Positions 5,604-5,661 of a stretch of 5,661 nucleotides of DNA are shown here, piece by piece. Within the stretch, counting starts at the first letter, position 1. Every line of letters starts with the position of its first letter. This DNA comes from a candidate division CSSED10-310 bacterium (GTDB taxonomy: Bacteria > CSSED10-310 > JAFGDC01). Under the pieces are notes generated by a model. It was given only the letters and a program-made list of their open reading frames with translations. It was not told the DNA's origin and searched no databases. The translations under genes and the position numbers were made by a program. The DNA is taken from NCBI GenBank assembly GCA_016932295.1, contig JAFGDC010000598.1, positions 1 through 5,661 on the forward strand, in the 5' to 3' direction.

Positions 5604-5661
5604 ATGCGGTTGCAATCATACCTGGCTCCGCCGGCTGGGCTCGCTGTCCTGCTGGTCTGCA
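5604..5661 (+). CDS. Start of an exported protein, cut by window edge
   Basis: Only the first 19 codons are visible, from ATG at 5604. AAAGGGGG (5591-5598) ends five bases before the ATG, and a promoter lies about 60 bases further upstream. The peptide begins MRLQSYLAPP and continues with a hydrophobic run ending LAVLLVC, which looks like the front of a signal peptide or lipoprotein signal. The bases just before and including the start (GGACCACATG) are identical to those of the LolA/RseB-like gene at 1974. Function cannot be judged from this fragment. The start call rests on the ribosome site, the promoter and the hydrophobic N-terminus. Confidence 0.6.
   Translation, partial: MRLQSYLAPPAGLAVLLVC

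Noticed and set aside
5315..5619. Minus-strand open frames in the right intergenic region
   Set aside because: They have no ribosome sites, overlap the promoter and inverted repeat, and resemble no protein family I recognise.

Overview
This is a GC-rich bacterial window whose genes look chromosomal. Nothing in it suggests a phage, insertion sequence, CRISPR array or tRNA. The organism is probably an uncultured, diderm-type environmental bacterium. Three things suggest this: exported proteins with signal peptides, a peptidoglycan amidase joined by a Thr/Pro linker to a golvesin/xanthan-lyase-type domain, and a LolA/RseB-like exported protein. Such Thr-Pro linkers and C-terminal domains are common in candidate phyla such as Sumerlaeota or Hydrogenedentota. 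That placement is inference from style and is weak.

Left part (1-1836, minus strand). A two-gene operon runs leftward: a secreted beta-propeller (PD40/TolB-like) protein at 859-1761, then an N-acetylmuramoyl-L-alanine amidase at 1-862, whose 3' end lies outside the window. The two overlap by ATGA (859-862), so they are probably translationally coupled. A good sigma70-type promoter (TTGTCT, 17 bp, TATAAG) lies at 1808-1836. The pair looks like an envelope function.

Middle (1837-2721, plus strand). A divergent gene at 1974-2678 encodes a small exported, cysteine-rich protein with LolA/RseB-like features. It has its own promoter with an extended -10, and a strong GC hairpin starts four bases after its stop codon.

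Right-middle (2727-5215, plus strand). A second operon carries a rubrerythrin-type diiron protein (2829-3395) and an NFACT/RqcH-family protein (3392-5116), again joined by an ATGA overlap. The first gene has an exceptionally long Shine-Dalgarno match. A terminator-like hairpin follows at 5176-5215. The pairing links peroxide/iron handling with ribosome-associated quality control. The RqcH homologue appears to lack the Asp of the catalytic DR motif.

Right end (5117-5661). An approximately 490-bp intergenic region contains the terminator, an 84-nt segment that folds on paper into a three-way junction, an 8-bp inverted repeat, and a promoter (TTGACA, 18 bp, TACCAT). That promoter precedes the first 19 codons of another apparently exported protein that leaves the window.

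The most interesting items are the diiron/RqcH coupling, the degenerate DR motif and the structured intergenic segment. I do not see a clearly new multi-gene system.
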